Shown piece by piece: positions 15,764 to 24,541 of a DNA stretch of 64,000 nt. The first letter of the stretch is position 1, and every line of letters starts with the position of its first letter. The notes under the pieces are model-generated. The model was not told where the DNA came from. It saw nothing but the letters and a program-made list of their open reading frames with translations, and did no database searches. Source of the stretch: Picosynechococcus sp. PCC 7002 (GTDB taxonomy: Bacteria > Cyanobacteriota > Cyanobacteriia > Cyanobacteriales > MRBY01); contig NZ_CAWLFA010000001.1 of the NCBI RefSeq assembly GCF_963860125.1, positions 310,001 through 374,000 on the forward strand. Reading direction: 5' to 3'. The position numbers were made by a program, and so were the translations under genes.

Positions 15764-16270
15764 ATGGATCTGCGCCAAGATTTACTGAAAAATCGCTGGT
15801 TTTGGCTTGTTGCCTTCCTCGGATTAGTCCTCGATCAACTGACAAAAACCATTGTGCTCCAGACTTTGCCGGAAGTGGGTGATACCTTTGCCCTCTGGCC
15901 GAATGTCTTCCATTTCACCTATGTGCAAAACACTGGGGCTGCCTTCAGTATCTTTACCGATGGGGTGCATTGGCTCCGGTGGTTGTCCTTGGGGGTCAGT
16001 GTGGGTTTGATGGCTTTGGCTTGGTTTGGCGATCGCCAAACGCTCTGGGAACAAGGCGGCTACGGATTTATTCTTGCGGGGGCGATGGGTAATGGCGTCG
16101 ATCGCTTTTTATTTGGCTATGTGGTCGATTTTCTCGACTTTCGCCTGATTAATTTTCCCGTGTTTAACATTGCCGATGTCTGTATCAACATTGGCATCGC
16201 CTGTTTATTGCTCAATTTGTGGTTTTCCTACCGCCTTGCCCAAACAGAATCGCCCCCTAACTCTAAGTAA
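15764..16270 (+). CDS. lspA: Lipoprotein signal peptidase (SPase II)
   Basis: 168 residues with four membrane segments. LspA cleaves the signal peptide of diacylated prolipoproteins in the inner membrane. The motifs are present: 'VLDQLTK', 'VQNTGAAFSIF', 'GAMGNGVDRFLFGYVVDFLDF' (read as GNGVDR and VVDF, first catalytic Asp) and 'FNIADVCINIG' (second catalytic Asp). Substrates in this window include the lipobox proteins at 16934 and 41018. It may be co-transcribed with bioY, 56 bases upstream. Confidence 0.96.
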   Translation: MDLRQDLLKNRWFWLVAFLGLVLDQLTKTIVLQTLPEVGDTFALWPNVFHFTYVQNTGAAFSIFTDGVHWLRWLSLGVSVGLMALAWFGDRQTLWEQGGYGFILAGAMGNGVDRFLFGYVVDFLDFRLINFPVFNIADVCINIGIACLLLNLWFSYRLAQTESPPNSK

Positions 16271-16324
16271 TCTTTTAATAATCTGGAGGGTGGAGCGATC
16301 GCCGTTATGGATTCTCAGAAAATA

Positions 16325-16711
16325 TCAAGAATAGATATATTCACTGCCATTGTGTTCGTTTTGCCGCGAGAGCAACTGCTCCTCTAATTGGGCAATGCGT
16401 TTGTAGGCCACTGTCAACTGGGCCGTCAGTCGTTTGATTTGTAATTCTGGGCTCATTTGTTTTTCGTCCATGGGACGCCCCTCTAAGCCAAGGGTTTCAT
16501 CAAATAAAACATCTTTATGCTGAAAGGATTCTCCGCCGACTCGAAAGTCTAGACCAAAGACCGCTGGATCAATTTTGGGAACCATCGCCATCAAATCTGC
16601 TTCCGATAAGGATTGTCCCGTTGGGCCTAGCCCCTGCTGCATTTGTTCGACGGTTTGATACAACAGATCAAGCTGATGTTTCAACTCGTTGATATAGCCT
16701 TGAACACTCAT
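16325..16711 (-). CDS. Conserved cyanobacterial hypothetical protein
   Basis: 128 residues, not assigned to a named family. The N-terminus (MSVQGYINELKHQLDLLYQT) and the C-terminus ('LQIKRLTAQLTVAYKRIAQLEEQLLS') are both coiled-coil-like. The middle ('DPAVFGLDFRVGGESFQHKDVLFDE') is less helical. No signal peptide or membrane segment. It is convergent with lspA, with a 54-base gap. Coding character is supported by length, an even composition and its fit between neighbours. Confidence 0.6.
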   Translation of the reverse strand: MSVQGYINELKHQLDLLYQTVEQMQQGLGPTGQSLSEADLMAMVPKIDPAVFGLDFRVGGESFQHKDVLFDETLGLEGRPMDEKQMSPELQIKRLTAQLTVAYKRIAQLEEQLLSRQNEHNGSEYIYS

Positions 16712-16798
16712 ATTTTGTCAGCCTAAAGTCGGGTCTTTGTCCCATGCTAGTACCAACCCCAAGGCTGTGAATATTTATCCTGATATATTTAAGATTCT

Positions 16799-16823
16799 CT
16801 TAGAAAACCTTAAGAAAACCTTG
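16799..16823 (+). promoter_or_regulatory. Tandem direct repeat upstream of the solute-binding lipoprotein gene
   Basis: CTTAGAAAAC at 16799-16808 is followed at once by CTTAAGAAAAC at 16809-16819 and a further CTTG, i.e. units spaced about 10-11 bases apart. This spacing resembles two-copy operators such as Pho boxes, but the unit is not the usual CTTAACCT. It lies 110 bases before the start at 16934 and could regulate it. Confidence 0.35.
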
Positions 16824-16933
16824 CCTCTCTAAGGATAAAGTTGCAATTGTCCTGGCCAAGGTTGAACTTGATTAAAGGCTAAATTTGCTATTTTTTGAAA
16901 AGATATTTCCCAGGGGAAACGACATTTAGATTT

Positions 16934-18067
16934 ATGCCCAATCGCCGCCATTTTTTGACTATTTCCGCACTCTATGCCCTCGCTGGGTGTTTGGGAGGGT
17001 GTCAACGAACCTCGGAGACAACTTTACAAATCAATACATTACGGGGGTCAATTTCGCCACAACTGTTGACATTGTTTCGGCAAAACCAAGGGCAAACGGT
17101 CAGCTTAGATCTCAAACCCCTAGAACAGCTCCAAGAATTATTTGTAGTGCTGCAGGATGCGGCCATGAGGATACCGGAGACATCTGAAAATTTCCTCAAT
17201 CGCTCGGCAGCGGTGCCGGATTTGCTGACCCTGGGCCATGGTTGGTATCAACAGGCGATCGCCTTGGGATTTGTTCAACCGTTATCTCTGGAGGAACTAA
17301 CGCGGTGGGAAGAGTTGGGGGAACCTTGGCAACGGTTTTTGCGCCGCAATGTCCAGGGCGAGATCGACCCCCAAGGGCAACTGTGGGGACAGCCCTACCG
17401 CTGGGGCACGACGATGCTGGTCTACCGCAAGGATAAGTTGAAAAACCTGGGGTGGACACCGACGGATTGGGCAGATCTATGGCGGCCAGAATTACAGGGA
17501 AAAATTTCTCTGCTGAATCAATCGCGGGAAGTGTTGGGGCTTTTGCTGAAAAAACAGGGGAAATCCTACAACGAAACCGATCCAGAGGCGATCGCCAATT
17601 TAGAGAGCGATTTCCAAACCCTCCACCGCCAGGTCAAATTCTATAGTTCCACCCACTATCTCCAGCCCCTCAACATGGGCGACACCTGGATTGCCCAGGG
17701 GTGGTCCCAGGATATTTTGCCGCTCCTGCAACGCTACCGCAATTTAGGGGCAGTGATTCCCGCCAGTGGCACGGCCCTCTGGTGTGATCTGTGGGTGCAG
17801 CCCCAACGCAGCCAAACTTCTTTTGAGACCCTAAAAACTTGGTTAGATTTTTGTTGGGAACCGGCGGCGATTCAGCAGATTTCCCGTAGTAGTCACGGGG
17901 CCTCTCCACTGATTTATGCGGCGACCAATTTAGACCCTGCCATCACTGATAATCCGTTAATTTACCTTGATCAAAACACCTTCCGGGCCAGTGAAATCAT
18001 TGAGATGTTAGACCCCGACGCGACGGCCCAGTATCAACAGGTTTGGCAAGCAGTGCGCCAGGGCTAG
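16934..18067 (+). CDS. PotD-like extracellular solute-binding lipoprotein
   Basis: 377 residues from ATG 16934. The N-terminus MPNRRHFLTISALYALAGC carries a twin-arginine and a lipobox ('LAGC' or 'LGGC'), so it is probably exported folded and lipidated. The body is a family 1 periplasmic binding protein similar to spermidine/putrescine-binding PotD: 'QPYRWGTTMLVYRKDKL', 'WADLWRPELQGKISLLNQSRE' (two parts), 'MGDTWIAQGWSQDIL' and 'IPASGTALWCDLWV'. The ligand could be a polyamine or a small anion. No ABC permease or ATPase gene is adjacent. Confidence 0.8.
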   Translation: MPNRRHFLTISALYALAGCLGGCQRTSETTLQINTLRGSISPQLLTLFRQNQGQTVSLDLKPLEQLQELFVVLQDAAMRIPETSENFLNRSAAVPDLLTLGHGWYQQAIALGFVQPLSLEELTRWEELGEPWQRFLRRNVQGEIDPQGQLWGQPYRWGTTMLVYRKDKLKNLGWTPTDWADLWRPELQGKISLLNQSREVLGLLLKKQGKSYNETDPEAIANLESDFQTLHRQVKFYSSTHYLQPLNMGDTWIAQGWSQDILPLLQRYRNLGAVIPASGTALWCDLWVQPQRSQTSFETLKTWLDFCWEPAAIQQISRSSHGASPLIYAATNLDPAITDNPLIYLDQNTFRASEIIEMLDPDATAQYQQVWQAVRQG

Positions 18068-18140
18068 GCCAGAAAAATTTTGATTTTGCCCACCGCTGTT
18101 CTGGATAATGCGGAGGAAGATCATCGATTGAGGAGTTCCC

Positions 18141-19286
18141 ATGACCCACGACACCATTGGGGTGGCGATCGCCGGCACCGGTTTTGGCCAAAAAATTCAC
18201 ATTCCCGGCCTCCAACACCACCACCGTACTGAAGTGGTCTCGGTTTACCATCGCGATCCGGACAAAGCCCAGGCGATCGCTGCCACCCATCAAATTGCCG
18301 AAAGTGCCAGCGACTTTAATGCGCTTCTAGAAAATCCTGCCGTTGCCGCCGTTGCCATTTCGACGCCCCCTTTTTTGCATTATGAAATGGCCAAACAAGC
18401 TCTTCTAGCGGGGAAACATGTTTTATTAGAAAAACCCATGACCTTGAATGGGGCTGAGGCGCGGGAGCTTTACCATCTGGCAGCCCAAAAAAATTTGGTC
18501 GTAACCCCGGACTTTGAATTTCGCTTTGTCCCTGCTTGGCAATGTCTCGCGGAATATCTGCAACAGGGTTTTGTTGGTGAAAAACGCCTGATTACGATCA
18601 ACTGGTTAGTGACCAGTCGAGCCAACCCAGACCGACCTTGGAATTGGTATGCCCGCCAGGATCAAGGGGGTGGCGCTTTGGGGGCAGTGGGTTCCCATGC
18701 CTTTGATTATGTCCATTGGTTGTTTGGCCCCGTGCAACGTTTGGCGGGTCATCTCAGTTGCGCCATTAAAGAGCGACCCGACCCCAAGGATGGCGATCGC
18801 CTTAAACCCGTAGATGCCGATGACACCTGCTTGATCATGCTAGAACTGGCCGACGGCACACCCTGTCAAATTAATATCACCTCCGTCAGTCACCATGGTC
18901 GGGGCCACTGGGTTGAAGTCTATGGCGATCGCGGTTCTCTGGTTTTGGGAAGCAGCAACCTCAAGGATTATGTCCATGGTTTTACGCTCCAGGCGGGCCA
19001 GGCGGGTGAAGCACTGCAACCTGTGGCTATTCCAGAGCGCCTTGAATTTCCCCAAACCTTTGCCGATGGCCGCCTCGCGCCTTTTATTCGAGTTGTCGAT
19101 CATTGGGTCAAAGCCATCGACCGCTGCCAGCAAAATCAAGGGATCTCCGAAGATCCAGTGGCGATCGCCCCAACGCTCCGGGAAGGGGTCTATTCTCAAT
19201 TGCTAATGGATTTAACCCACCAGGCCCATACCCAAGGCCGTTGGTTAACGGTGCCGGATCTCGATACCTATCTCGATCTAGGCTGA
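18141..19286 (+). CDS. Gfo/Idh/MocA-family oxidoreductase
   Basis: 381 residues. An N-terminal NAD(P)-binding fold ('GVAIAGTGFGQKIHIPGLQ', residues ~7-25) is followed by 'ISTPPFLHYEMAKQALLAGKHVLLEKPM', which holds the conserved 'EKP' with the catalytic lysine. The C-terminal half is the substrate-binding sheet ('GGGALGAVGSHAFDYVHWLFG' read in parts, with the His of 'GSHAFD'). Such enzymes oxidise or reduce sugars, inositols or related compounds; the substrate is not evident. Its 3' end overlaps the convergent Cdv3-like gene by 19 bases. Confidence 0.9.
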   Translation: MTHDTIGVAIAGTGFGQKIHIPGLQHHHRTEVVSVYHRDPDKAQAIAATHQIAESASDFNALLENPAVAAVAISTPPFLHYEMAKQALLAGKHVLLEKPMTLNGAEARELYHLAAQKNLVVTPDFEFRFVPAWQCLAEYLQQGFVGEKRLITINWLVTSRANPDRPWNWYARQDQGGGALGAVGSHAFDYVHWLFGPVQRLAGHLSCAIKERPDPKDGDRLKPVDADDTCLIMLELADGTPCQINITSVSHHGRGHWVEVYGDRGSLVLGSSNLKDYVHGFTLQAGQAGEALQPVAIPERLEFPQTFADGRLAPFIRVVDHWVKAIDRCQQNQGISEDPVAIAPTLREGVYSQLLMDLTHQAHTQGRWLTVPDLDTYLDLG

Positions 19287-19981
19287 CGCGGTTGGGGAGA
19301 AGTACGCCGTCCCTGGGGATTTTGGCCAGTCGCCTGGGGGGCTAACCCATTATTCGAGGATGGTGGCGGTTGGAGTTGCCGCCGTCCGTTTTGAACAATT
19401 TCTAGTTGCTCCCGGAGATTCACCTCAAGGCGTCCGAGGAGATTGTGGGCATATTGATCCGCATCTTGTTGGATGGCCTGGGCCTCGGCGATCGCCTGGT
19501 TTTTCATTTGCTGCACTTCCTGGGACACCTGCTGCCGAAAGGCCTCTAGATCAGCGAGGGTACTTTGGCGGAGGGCTTGGCATTCCTGCTCTGTGGTGTA
19601 GCGTAATTGAGCCGCCTGTTGCTCAGCTTGCCGGGTGAGGGCCATCTCGTCTAAGTATTGGGCGGCCTGCTGCTTGGCACTGGTGACAATCCGATCCGCA
19701 TCGGCTTCGGCCTGTTCAACGAGGTGTTGCTTATATTGGAGCACTTCGACGGCCCGCTCAATAATTTCAGGAACACTGGCCCGTACCGCATCGAGCTGGT
19801 CTAAAACATCGTTGTCTTTAACGAGAGTTAGTCCCGTGAGGGGAATTTGAAAGCCTTCAAAAATTACTTCTTCTAAATGGGTGAGCTGTTCCTGCACATT
19901 CAAGTCTACCCCTCGATAAAGGGTTGGGGAGTTGGCATTATTGTCGGTGGGCTTACCTGGGGAGGATGAACTTTGTACCAT
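19268..19981 (-). CDS. DivIVA-like coiled-coil cell-division protein (Cdv3 family)
   Basis: 237 residues. After a disordered N-terminus, residues ~28-75 contain 'LTHLEEVIFEGFQIPLTGLT' and 'LDQLDAVRASVPEI', and the long stretch to ~210 is an Ala/Gln/Glu-rich coiled coil. The tail is Pro/Arg-rich. The layout fits Cdv3, the cyanobacterial DivIVA-like factor needed for division; the assignment is from remembered similarity. Its 5' end overlaps the 3' end of coaD by 76 bases in another frame, which is unusual and implies co-transcription and coupling. Confidence 0.7.
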   Translation of the reverse strand: MVQSSSSPGKPTDNNANSPTLYRGVDLNVQEQLTHLEEVIFEGFQIPLTGLTLVKDNDVLDQLDAVRASVPEIIERAVEVLQYKQHLVEQAEADADRIVTSAKQQAAQYLDEMALTRQAEQQAAQLRYTTEQECQALRQSTLADLEAFRQQVSQEVQQMKNQAIAEAQAIQQDADQYAHNLLGRLEVNLREQLEIVQNGRRQLQPPPSSNNGLAPQATGQNPQGRRTSPQPRQPRSR

Positions 19982-20442
19982 TGATAAAGATCTTCAGCGA
20001 CATTGTCAGGAACGAGGTGATCAACGGAACCACCAAATTTAGCAATTTCTTTGACGACGCTGCTGCTGAGAAAACTATATTCGTTGGAGGTCGCCAGGAA
20101 TACTGTCTCGATATTATCCCAAAGCGTCTTATTTGTATGCGCCATCTGTAGCTCCTTCTCGAAGTCGGACAGCACCCGTAGCCCTCGTAGTAATACACCC
20201 GCATTACGTTGTCGGGCGTAGTCGGTGGTTAAACCCGTGAAACTCGCCACTTCTACATTGGGTAAATGTTGGGTACAGCGACGAATCTGGGCCACGCGCT
20301 TTTCGAGGCTAAAAATCGGCGATTTACTGGGATTGCACAGCACCGCCACGATTACTTTTTCAAAGAGGCGATCGCCCCGTTCAATAATATCGAGATGACC
20401 CAGGGTGATCGGATCAAAGCTTCCAGGATAAATAGCAATCAC
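19906..20442 (-). CDS. coaD: Phosphopantetheine adenylyltransferase
   Basis: 178 residues from GTG 20442 (MIAIYPGSFDPITLGHLDII). CoaD transfers AMP from ATP to 4'-phosphopantetheine, the penultimate step of coenzyme A synthesis. The nucleotidylyltransferase motif is 'YPGSFDPITLGH' and the second motif is seen as 'EYSFLSSSVVKEIAKFGG'. The normal protein ends near 'VPDNVAEDLYQWY'; here ~20 more Pro-rich residues follow, encoded in the overlap with the Cdv3-like gene. panC, another CoA-pathway gene, is far away at 50753. Confidence 0.94.
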   Translation of the reverse strand: MIAIYPGSFDPITLGHLDIIERGDRLFEKVIVAVLCNPSKSPIFSLEKRVAQIRRCTQHLPNVEVASFTGLTTDYARQRNAGVLLRGLRVLSDFEKELQMAHTNKTLWDNIETVFLATSNEYSFLSSSVVKEIAKFGGSVDHLVPDNVAEDLYQWYKVHPPQVSPPTIMPTPQPFIEG

Positions 20443-20569
20443 AAAATACAGCGCCACACAGAAGAGATCGGCTTTATTGTGACATATTGTTTCCCCAAGC
20501 CCCTAGGCAAACCCAGGGACATCAGCCCCTACAATGGAGAATGATTTTATCCACGATTTTAACCAGCTT

Positions 20570-21322
20570 ATGAGCGAGCACCACCCGGAAAAAAGATACG
20601 AAGGTAAGGCAAAAATTCTCTACAGCACCGCCGACTCTGATGTTCTCCTCACCTATTTTAAAGATGACGCCACCGCCTTTAATGCCCAGAAAAAAGGCAC
20701 CATCCAGGGTAAAGGGGAAATGAACTGCACCATTGCCGCTGCCCTCCTCCAATGGCTGGAAACCCAGGGTATTCCGACCCACTTTATCGAACAAACGAAA
20801 GCCGATGAAATGCTCGTTAAAGCAGTTAAAATTCTGCCGGTAGAAGTGGTTGTGCGCAATATTGCGGCGGGTAGTCTTTGTAAACAAACGGGTTTGGCCC
20901 AGGGCACAGTTCTCCCCCAACCCCTCGTGGAGTTTTATCTCAAGGATGATAACCTCGGTGATCCGCTCTTGACCCGCGATCGCCTTATGCTGCTTCAGAT
21001 CGTCACCGCCGAGCAACTGGCCCAACTCCAGGACTATGCCCTGCGGATCAATGGTCTGATGCAAGGCTTTTTTGCGCGCTGTCAGATTACCCTGGTGGAT
21101 TTTAAAATCGAGTTTGGCACCGACAAAACAGGGACAATTCTTTTGGCCGACGAAATTAGTCCCGACACCTGCCGCCTGTGGGATCAAACCGAAACAGACC
21201 CCAACCTGCGGGTGATGGATAAAGACCGCTTCCGTCAAGACCTCGGTAACATCGAAAACGCTTATCAAACTGTCCAGGCCAGGGTCTTGGCCCAGGTGCA
21301 GCAATTGCAATCCCTCGCCTAA
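20570..21322 (+). CDS. purC: SAICAR synthetase
   Basis: 250 residues from ATG 20570 (MSEHHPEKRYEGKAKILYST); an upstream ATG at 20534 would add 12 residues. The enzyme joins CAIR and aspartate using ATP in purine synthesis. Family signatures: 'YEGKAKILY' at the N-terminus, 'DDATAFNAQKKG', 'VVRNIAAGSLCKQTG' and 'LVDFKIEFG' with 'LADEISPDTCRLWD'. A second purine gene, purM, is at 53498. A 156-base spacer separates it from bamA. Confidence 0.95.
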   Translation: MSEHHPEKRYEGKAKILYSTADSDVLLTYFKDDATAFNAQKKGTIQGKGEMNCTIAAALLQWLETQGIPTHFIEQTKADEMLVKAVKILPVEVVVRNIAAGSLCKQTGLAQGTVLPQPLVEFYLKDDNLGDPLLTRDRLMLLQIVTAEQLAQLQDYALRINGLMQGFFARCQITLVDFKIEFGTDKTGTILLADEISPDTCRLWDQTETDPNLRVMDKDRFRQDLGNIENAYQTVQARVLAQVQQLQSLA

Positions 21323-21496
21323 ATTTTCCCGACCCAAGGCTAAATTACGGGGTCTAGACATGGAAACATAAGCAACGCTTCCCCGTCTTCGACTCTGGTA
21401 CAATCCAGCAGAGTAAATTACTCATGTTGGCCGATTTACAGAAAAAGCACTTATAAATATAGTGCTGATAACTTTCGTTTGATCTGGTGTTTGGAC

Positions 21497-23668
21497 GTGC
21501 AGAAACAACAAAATTTAGACTATTTTTCCCCCCAGGCCCTCGCACTTTGGGCGGCGATCGCCTCTTTGGGTGTGATGTCTCCGGCCCATGCCGAACCCCG
21601 ATCAGAAGGGAGTCACTCCGATCCCCTGGTGCCAACGGCGACCCAAGTTGTTGTGCCAGCTCTGCCCGTAGAGGATGTAGCCCCCACAGCAGCACCAGCT
21701 TCCCAGACGCCAGCGCCCCAGTCCGAAAACCTGGCCCAATCATCAACCCAAGCTGTTACCTCTCCCGTTGCTCAGGCTCAAGAAGCTCCCCAAGATAGTA
21801 ATCTGCCGCAACTCTACGCCCAGCAGCAGGGAAATCCTAATGCCCAGCAAGCCAACCCCAACGAGCCTAGGGTATTGGTCGCAGAAATTCAGATTAATGG
21901 TGTGGGCGACAACGTCGAACTGGAACAAAGAATTATCCGGGCCATTGAAACCCAAGCCGGGCGGCCGACGACGGTTTCACAAATCCGTAATGACGTGAAC
22001 CGTGTTTATGCGACAGGTTTGTTTGCCAATGTAGTCGCCACCCCGGAAGATACACCCCTTGGGGTACGGGTGACATTTGACGTGGTGCCCAACCCCGTTT
22101 TGACCGATATCGTCGTGCAGGCATTGCCCCTAGAAGGCAGTCAAAATATTACCCCTCCCGAAGTTGTCGATAATATTTTTAGCGATCGCTATGGCGAAAT
22201 TATCAACCTCAACGATTTCCAAGAGGGCAGTAATAAGCTGCAACAACTCCAGCAGTGGTACCAAGACAATGGCTACGATTTAGCGAAAGTGATCGGTATT
22301 GATGAACCCAGTGCCGATGGGGTTGTGACCCTCGTCGTCGTTGAAGGGGTGATCGAAGATATTCAGGTCAATTTCATTAATGCTGACAATGAATCCGTTG
22401 ATGGCAAGACCCGAGACTTTATCATCACGCGGGAAATGGAACTCAAGCCAGGAGACGTTTTCCGGCGGGATGTCGCCCAACGGGATCTCCAGCGGGTGTT
22501 TGGTCTGGGGTTATTTGAAGATGTCCAGTTAGATTTCACCACAGGCACCGAAGATCCGACCCAGGCTGTCCTCAATCTAAATGTCATTGAAGGAAATACA
22601 GGCTCCATCGCTGCGGGTGGGGGGATTAGCTCCGCCAGCGGTTTCTTTGGGAGTGTGAGCTACCAACAACAAAACCTGGGCGGCAATAACCAGCGTCTGG
22701 CAGCCGAATTCCAATTAGGACAACGGGATGCTCTGTTCGACCTATCCTTTACGGATCCTTGGATTGCCGGCGATCCTTACCGGACGTCCTATTCGGTCAA
22801 TGCCTTCCGCCGTCGTTCTATCTCACTGATCTTTGATGGTGGGGAAAATGATGTTGATCTGCAAGACAGCGGCGATCGCCCCCGAATTAACCGGATTGGC
22901 GGTGGGGTGACCTTTAGCCGTCCTTTATCGAAGGATGTTTTTGGCCCCTCTGAATGGCGCGCCTCCCTCGGCTTCGACTACAATCGCGTCCGGATTACCA
23001 ATGCCGATGGTGATACAGAGTTTATCGACGAAGCTGGGAACCAACTCAGTTTCTCTGACAATGGTATTGACGATATCTTTGCTCTGAGTCTAAATGTGGT
23101 GCGCGATAAACGCACGAGCTTCGATGGGGCAACCCGCGGCTCCATTACCCGTTTCGGCACCGACCAGACCATTCCCATTGGTAGCGGCAGTATTCTCTTT
23201 AACCGACTCCGGGCCAGCCACAGTATCTATATGGATTCACCGATTAAACTCCCCAGTTTTGGCAGTGAAGAGAAACCCCACACTTTGGCCTTCAATATCC
23301 AAGGGGGCGCAATTATCGGGGATTTACCCCCCTACGAAGCCTTCTCTCTTGGGGGGAGTAACTCGGTTCGGGGCTTTGAAGAAGGAGACCTCGGCAGTGG
23401 CCGTAACTACATCCAAGCGACAGCAGAATATCGCTTCCCCATTTTCTCGGCGGTGGGTGGCGCGCTATTTGCGGACTATGCCACAGACCTCGGTTCCGGG
23501 GATGATGTGCCTGGAGATCCGGCGGGGACCCGTGGTAAGCCCGGTAATGGTTTCGGCTATGGTATCGGTGTGCGGGTGAATTCTCCCCTGGGGCCAATCC
23601 GGGTGGATTATGGGCTTAACGACCAAGGGGACAGTCGTATTCACTTTGGTATTGGTGAGCGTTTCTAA
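21497..23668 (+). CDS. Outer-membrane assembly protein BamA/Omp85 (Toc75 homologue)
   Basis: About 723 residues from GTG 21497; a TTG at 21479 would add six. The N-terminus has a signal peptide ending 'GVMSPAHA'. A Pro/Ala/Gln-rich linker (~25-120) precedes three POTRA domains (about 125-400: 'VLVAEIQINGVGDNVELEQ', 'LTDIVVQALPLEGSQN', 'IEDIQVNFINADNESVDG') and a C-terminal 16-strand barrel with the conserved 'VRGFEEGDLGSGRNYIQATAEYR' block (read in parts) and a terminal Phe ('IHFGIGERF'). It inserts beta-barrel proteins in the outer membrane. A strong hairpin and T-run follow directly, before lpxC. Confidence 0.94.
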   Translation: MQKQQNLDYFSPQALALWAAIASLGVMSPAHAEPRSEGSHSDPLVPTATQVVVPALPVEDVAPTAAPASQTPAPQSENLAQSSTQAVTSPVAQAQEAPQDSNLPQLYAQQQGNPNAQQANPNEPRVLVAEIQINGVGDNVELEQRIIRAIETQAGRPTTVSQIRNDVNRVYATGLFANVVATPEDTPLGVRVTFDVVPNPVLTDIVVQALPLEGSQNITPPEVVDNIFSDRYGEIINLNDFQEGSNKLQQLQQWYQDNGYDLAKVIGIDEPSADGVVTLVVVEGVIEDIQVNFINADNESVDGKTRDFIITREMELKPGDVFRRDVAQRDLQRVFGLGLFEDVQLDFTTGTEDPTQAVLNLNVIEGNTGSIAAGGGISSASGFFGSVSYQQQNLGGNNQRLAAEFQLGQRDALFDLSFTDPWIAGDPYRTSYSVNAFRRRSISLIFDGGENDVDLQDSGDRPRINRIGGGVTFSRPLSKDVFGPSEWRASLGFDYNRVRITNADGDTEFIDEAGNQLSFSDNGIDDIFALSLNVVRDKRTSFDGATRGSITRFGTDQTIPIGSGSILFNRLRASHSIYMDSPIKLPSFGSEEKPHTLAFNIQGGAIIGDLPPYEAFSLGGSNSVRGFEEGDLGSGRNYIQATAEYRFPIFSAVGGALFADYATDLGSGDDVPGDPAGTRGKPGNGFGYGIGVRVNSPLGPIRVDYGLNDQGDSRIHFGIGERF

Positions 23669-23690
23669 GGTGTTATCGGTCTGATTTCGT

Positions 23691-23710
23691 GGGGGGCACC
23701 CCCCTTTTTT
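23691..23710 (+). terminator. GC hairpin plus T6 abutting the lpxC start
   Basis: GGGGGG (23691-23696) and CCCCCC (23699-23704) pair around a tight loop, then six T, ending four bases before the lpxC ATG at 23714. It is a good terminator for bamA, but it also takes the place where the lpxC ribosome site would be. Confidence 0.75.
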
Positions 23711-23713
23711 GTG

Positions 23714-24541
23714 ATGGTTAAAACGTTAAAAACAACCGTTGAATGTTCTGGGGTGGGTCTCCATTCGGGGCAACGGGTCACCCTAAGGCTCGTGCCTGGC
23801 GATCGCCACCAGGGTCGTTATTTTGTGCGTACAGATTTACCAGGGCAACCCCAGATCCCGGCCCGCATTGAGGCCGTCGATCAAACCCTTTTGTCTACGG
23901 AATTGGCAGTGGGTGAGGCCAAGGTCAGAACCACAGAGCATTTGTTAGCGGCATTGGTGGGTCTTGGGATCGATGTTGTGCGCCTCGAAATAGATGGGCC
24001 GGAGTTACCCCTGTTGGATGGCTCGGCAGCGCAGTGGGTAGAGGCGATCGCCAAGGCAGGCACCCAGACCCTCACAGATGAGGCGATCGCCGTTCCCGTG
24101 GTCGCAGAACCCGTTTGGCTCCGGGAAGATGACGCGTTTGTGGTGGCCTTACCCTCACTGGAACTGCGGTTTACCTATGGCATCGATTTTACCTACAAGC
24201 CCATTGGCAACCAGTGGCACAGTTGGAGCCCCGCAGCAGAGCCCTTTGCCCAGGCGATCGCCCCGGCCCGGACGTTTGGCTTTGCCGATCAAATTGAGCA
24301 ATTGAAAAAAGCTGGTTTAATTCAGGGAGGCAGTCTTGATAATGCCCTCGTTTGCGATCAAGAAAAATGGCTCAATCCGCCGCTTCGGTTTGACAATGAG
24401 CCGGCTCGCCACAAATTACTTGATTTAATCGGGGATTTGAGTTTGCTGGGCACAATTCCCACGGCCCATTACCTGGCCTATAAAGCAAGCCATAAACTCC
24501 ATACCCAGCTTGCCAAAACCTTACAGGCAATGCTTTTCTAA
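23714..24541 (+). CDS. lpxC: UDP-3-O-acyl-GlcNAc deacetylase
   Basis: 275 residues from ATG 23714 (GTG 23711 is directly before). LpxC is the zinc deacetylase of lipid A synthesis. Motifs: 'GVGLHSGQRV' at the N-terminus, 'TTEHLLAALVGLGID' (first zinc His), 'ELPLLDGSAAQWVEA', 'ARTFGFADQIEQLKKAGLIQGGSLDNALV', and 'NEPARHKLLDLIGDLSLLG' with the His and Asp ligands. In many cyanobacteria lpxC is followed by fabZ and lpxA; here a convergent peroxiredoxin gene follows instead, so that operon is broken. The spacer 24542-24653 holds nothing certain. Confidence 0.95.
   Translation: MVKTLKTTVECSGVGLHSGQRVTLRLVPGDRHQGRYFVRTDLPGQPQIPARIEAVDQTLLSTELAVGEAKVRTTEHLLAALVGLGIDVVRLEIDGPELPLLDGSAAQWVEAIAKAGTQTLTDEAIAVPVVAEPVWLREDDAFVVALPSLELRFTYGIDFTYKPIGNQWHSWSPAAEPFAQAIAPARTFGFADQIEQLKKAGLIQGGSLDNALVCDQEKWLNPPLRFDNEPARHKLLDLIGDLSLLGTIPTAHYLAYKASHKLHTQLAKTLQAMLF

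Noticed and set aside
20522..21403. A 293-residue open frame antisense to purC
   Set aside because: Covers a complete, conserved purC on the other strand and has no domain of its own.
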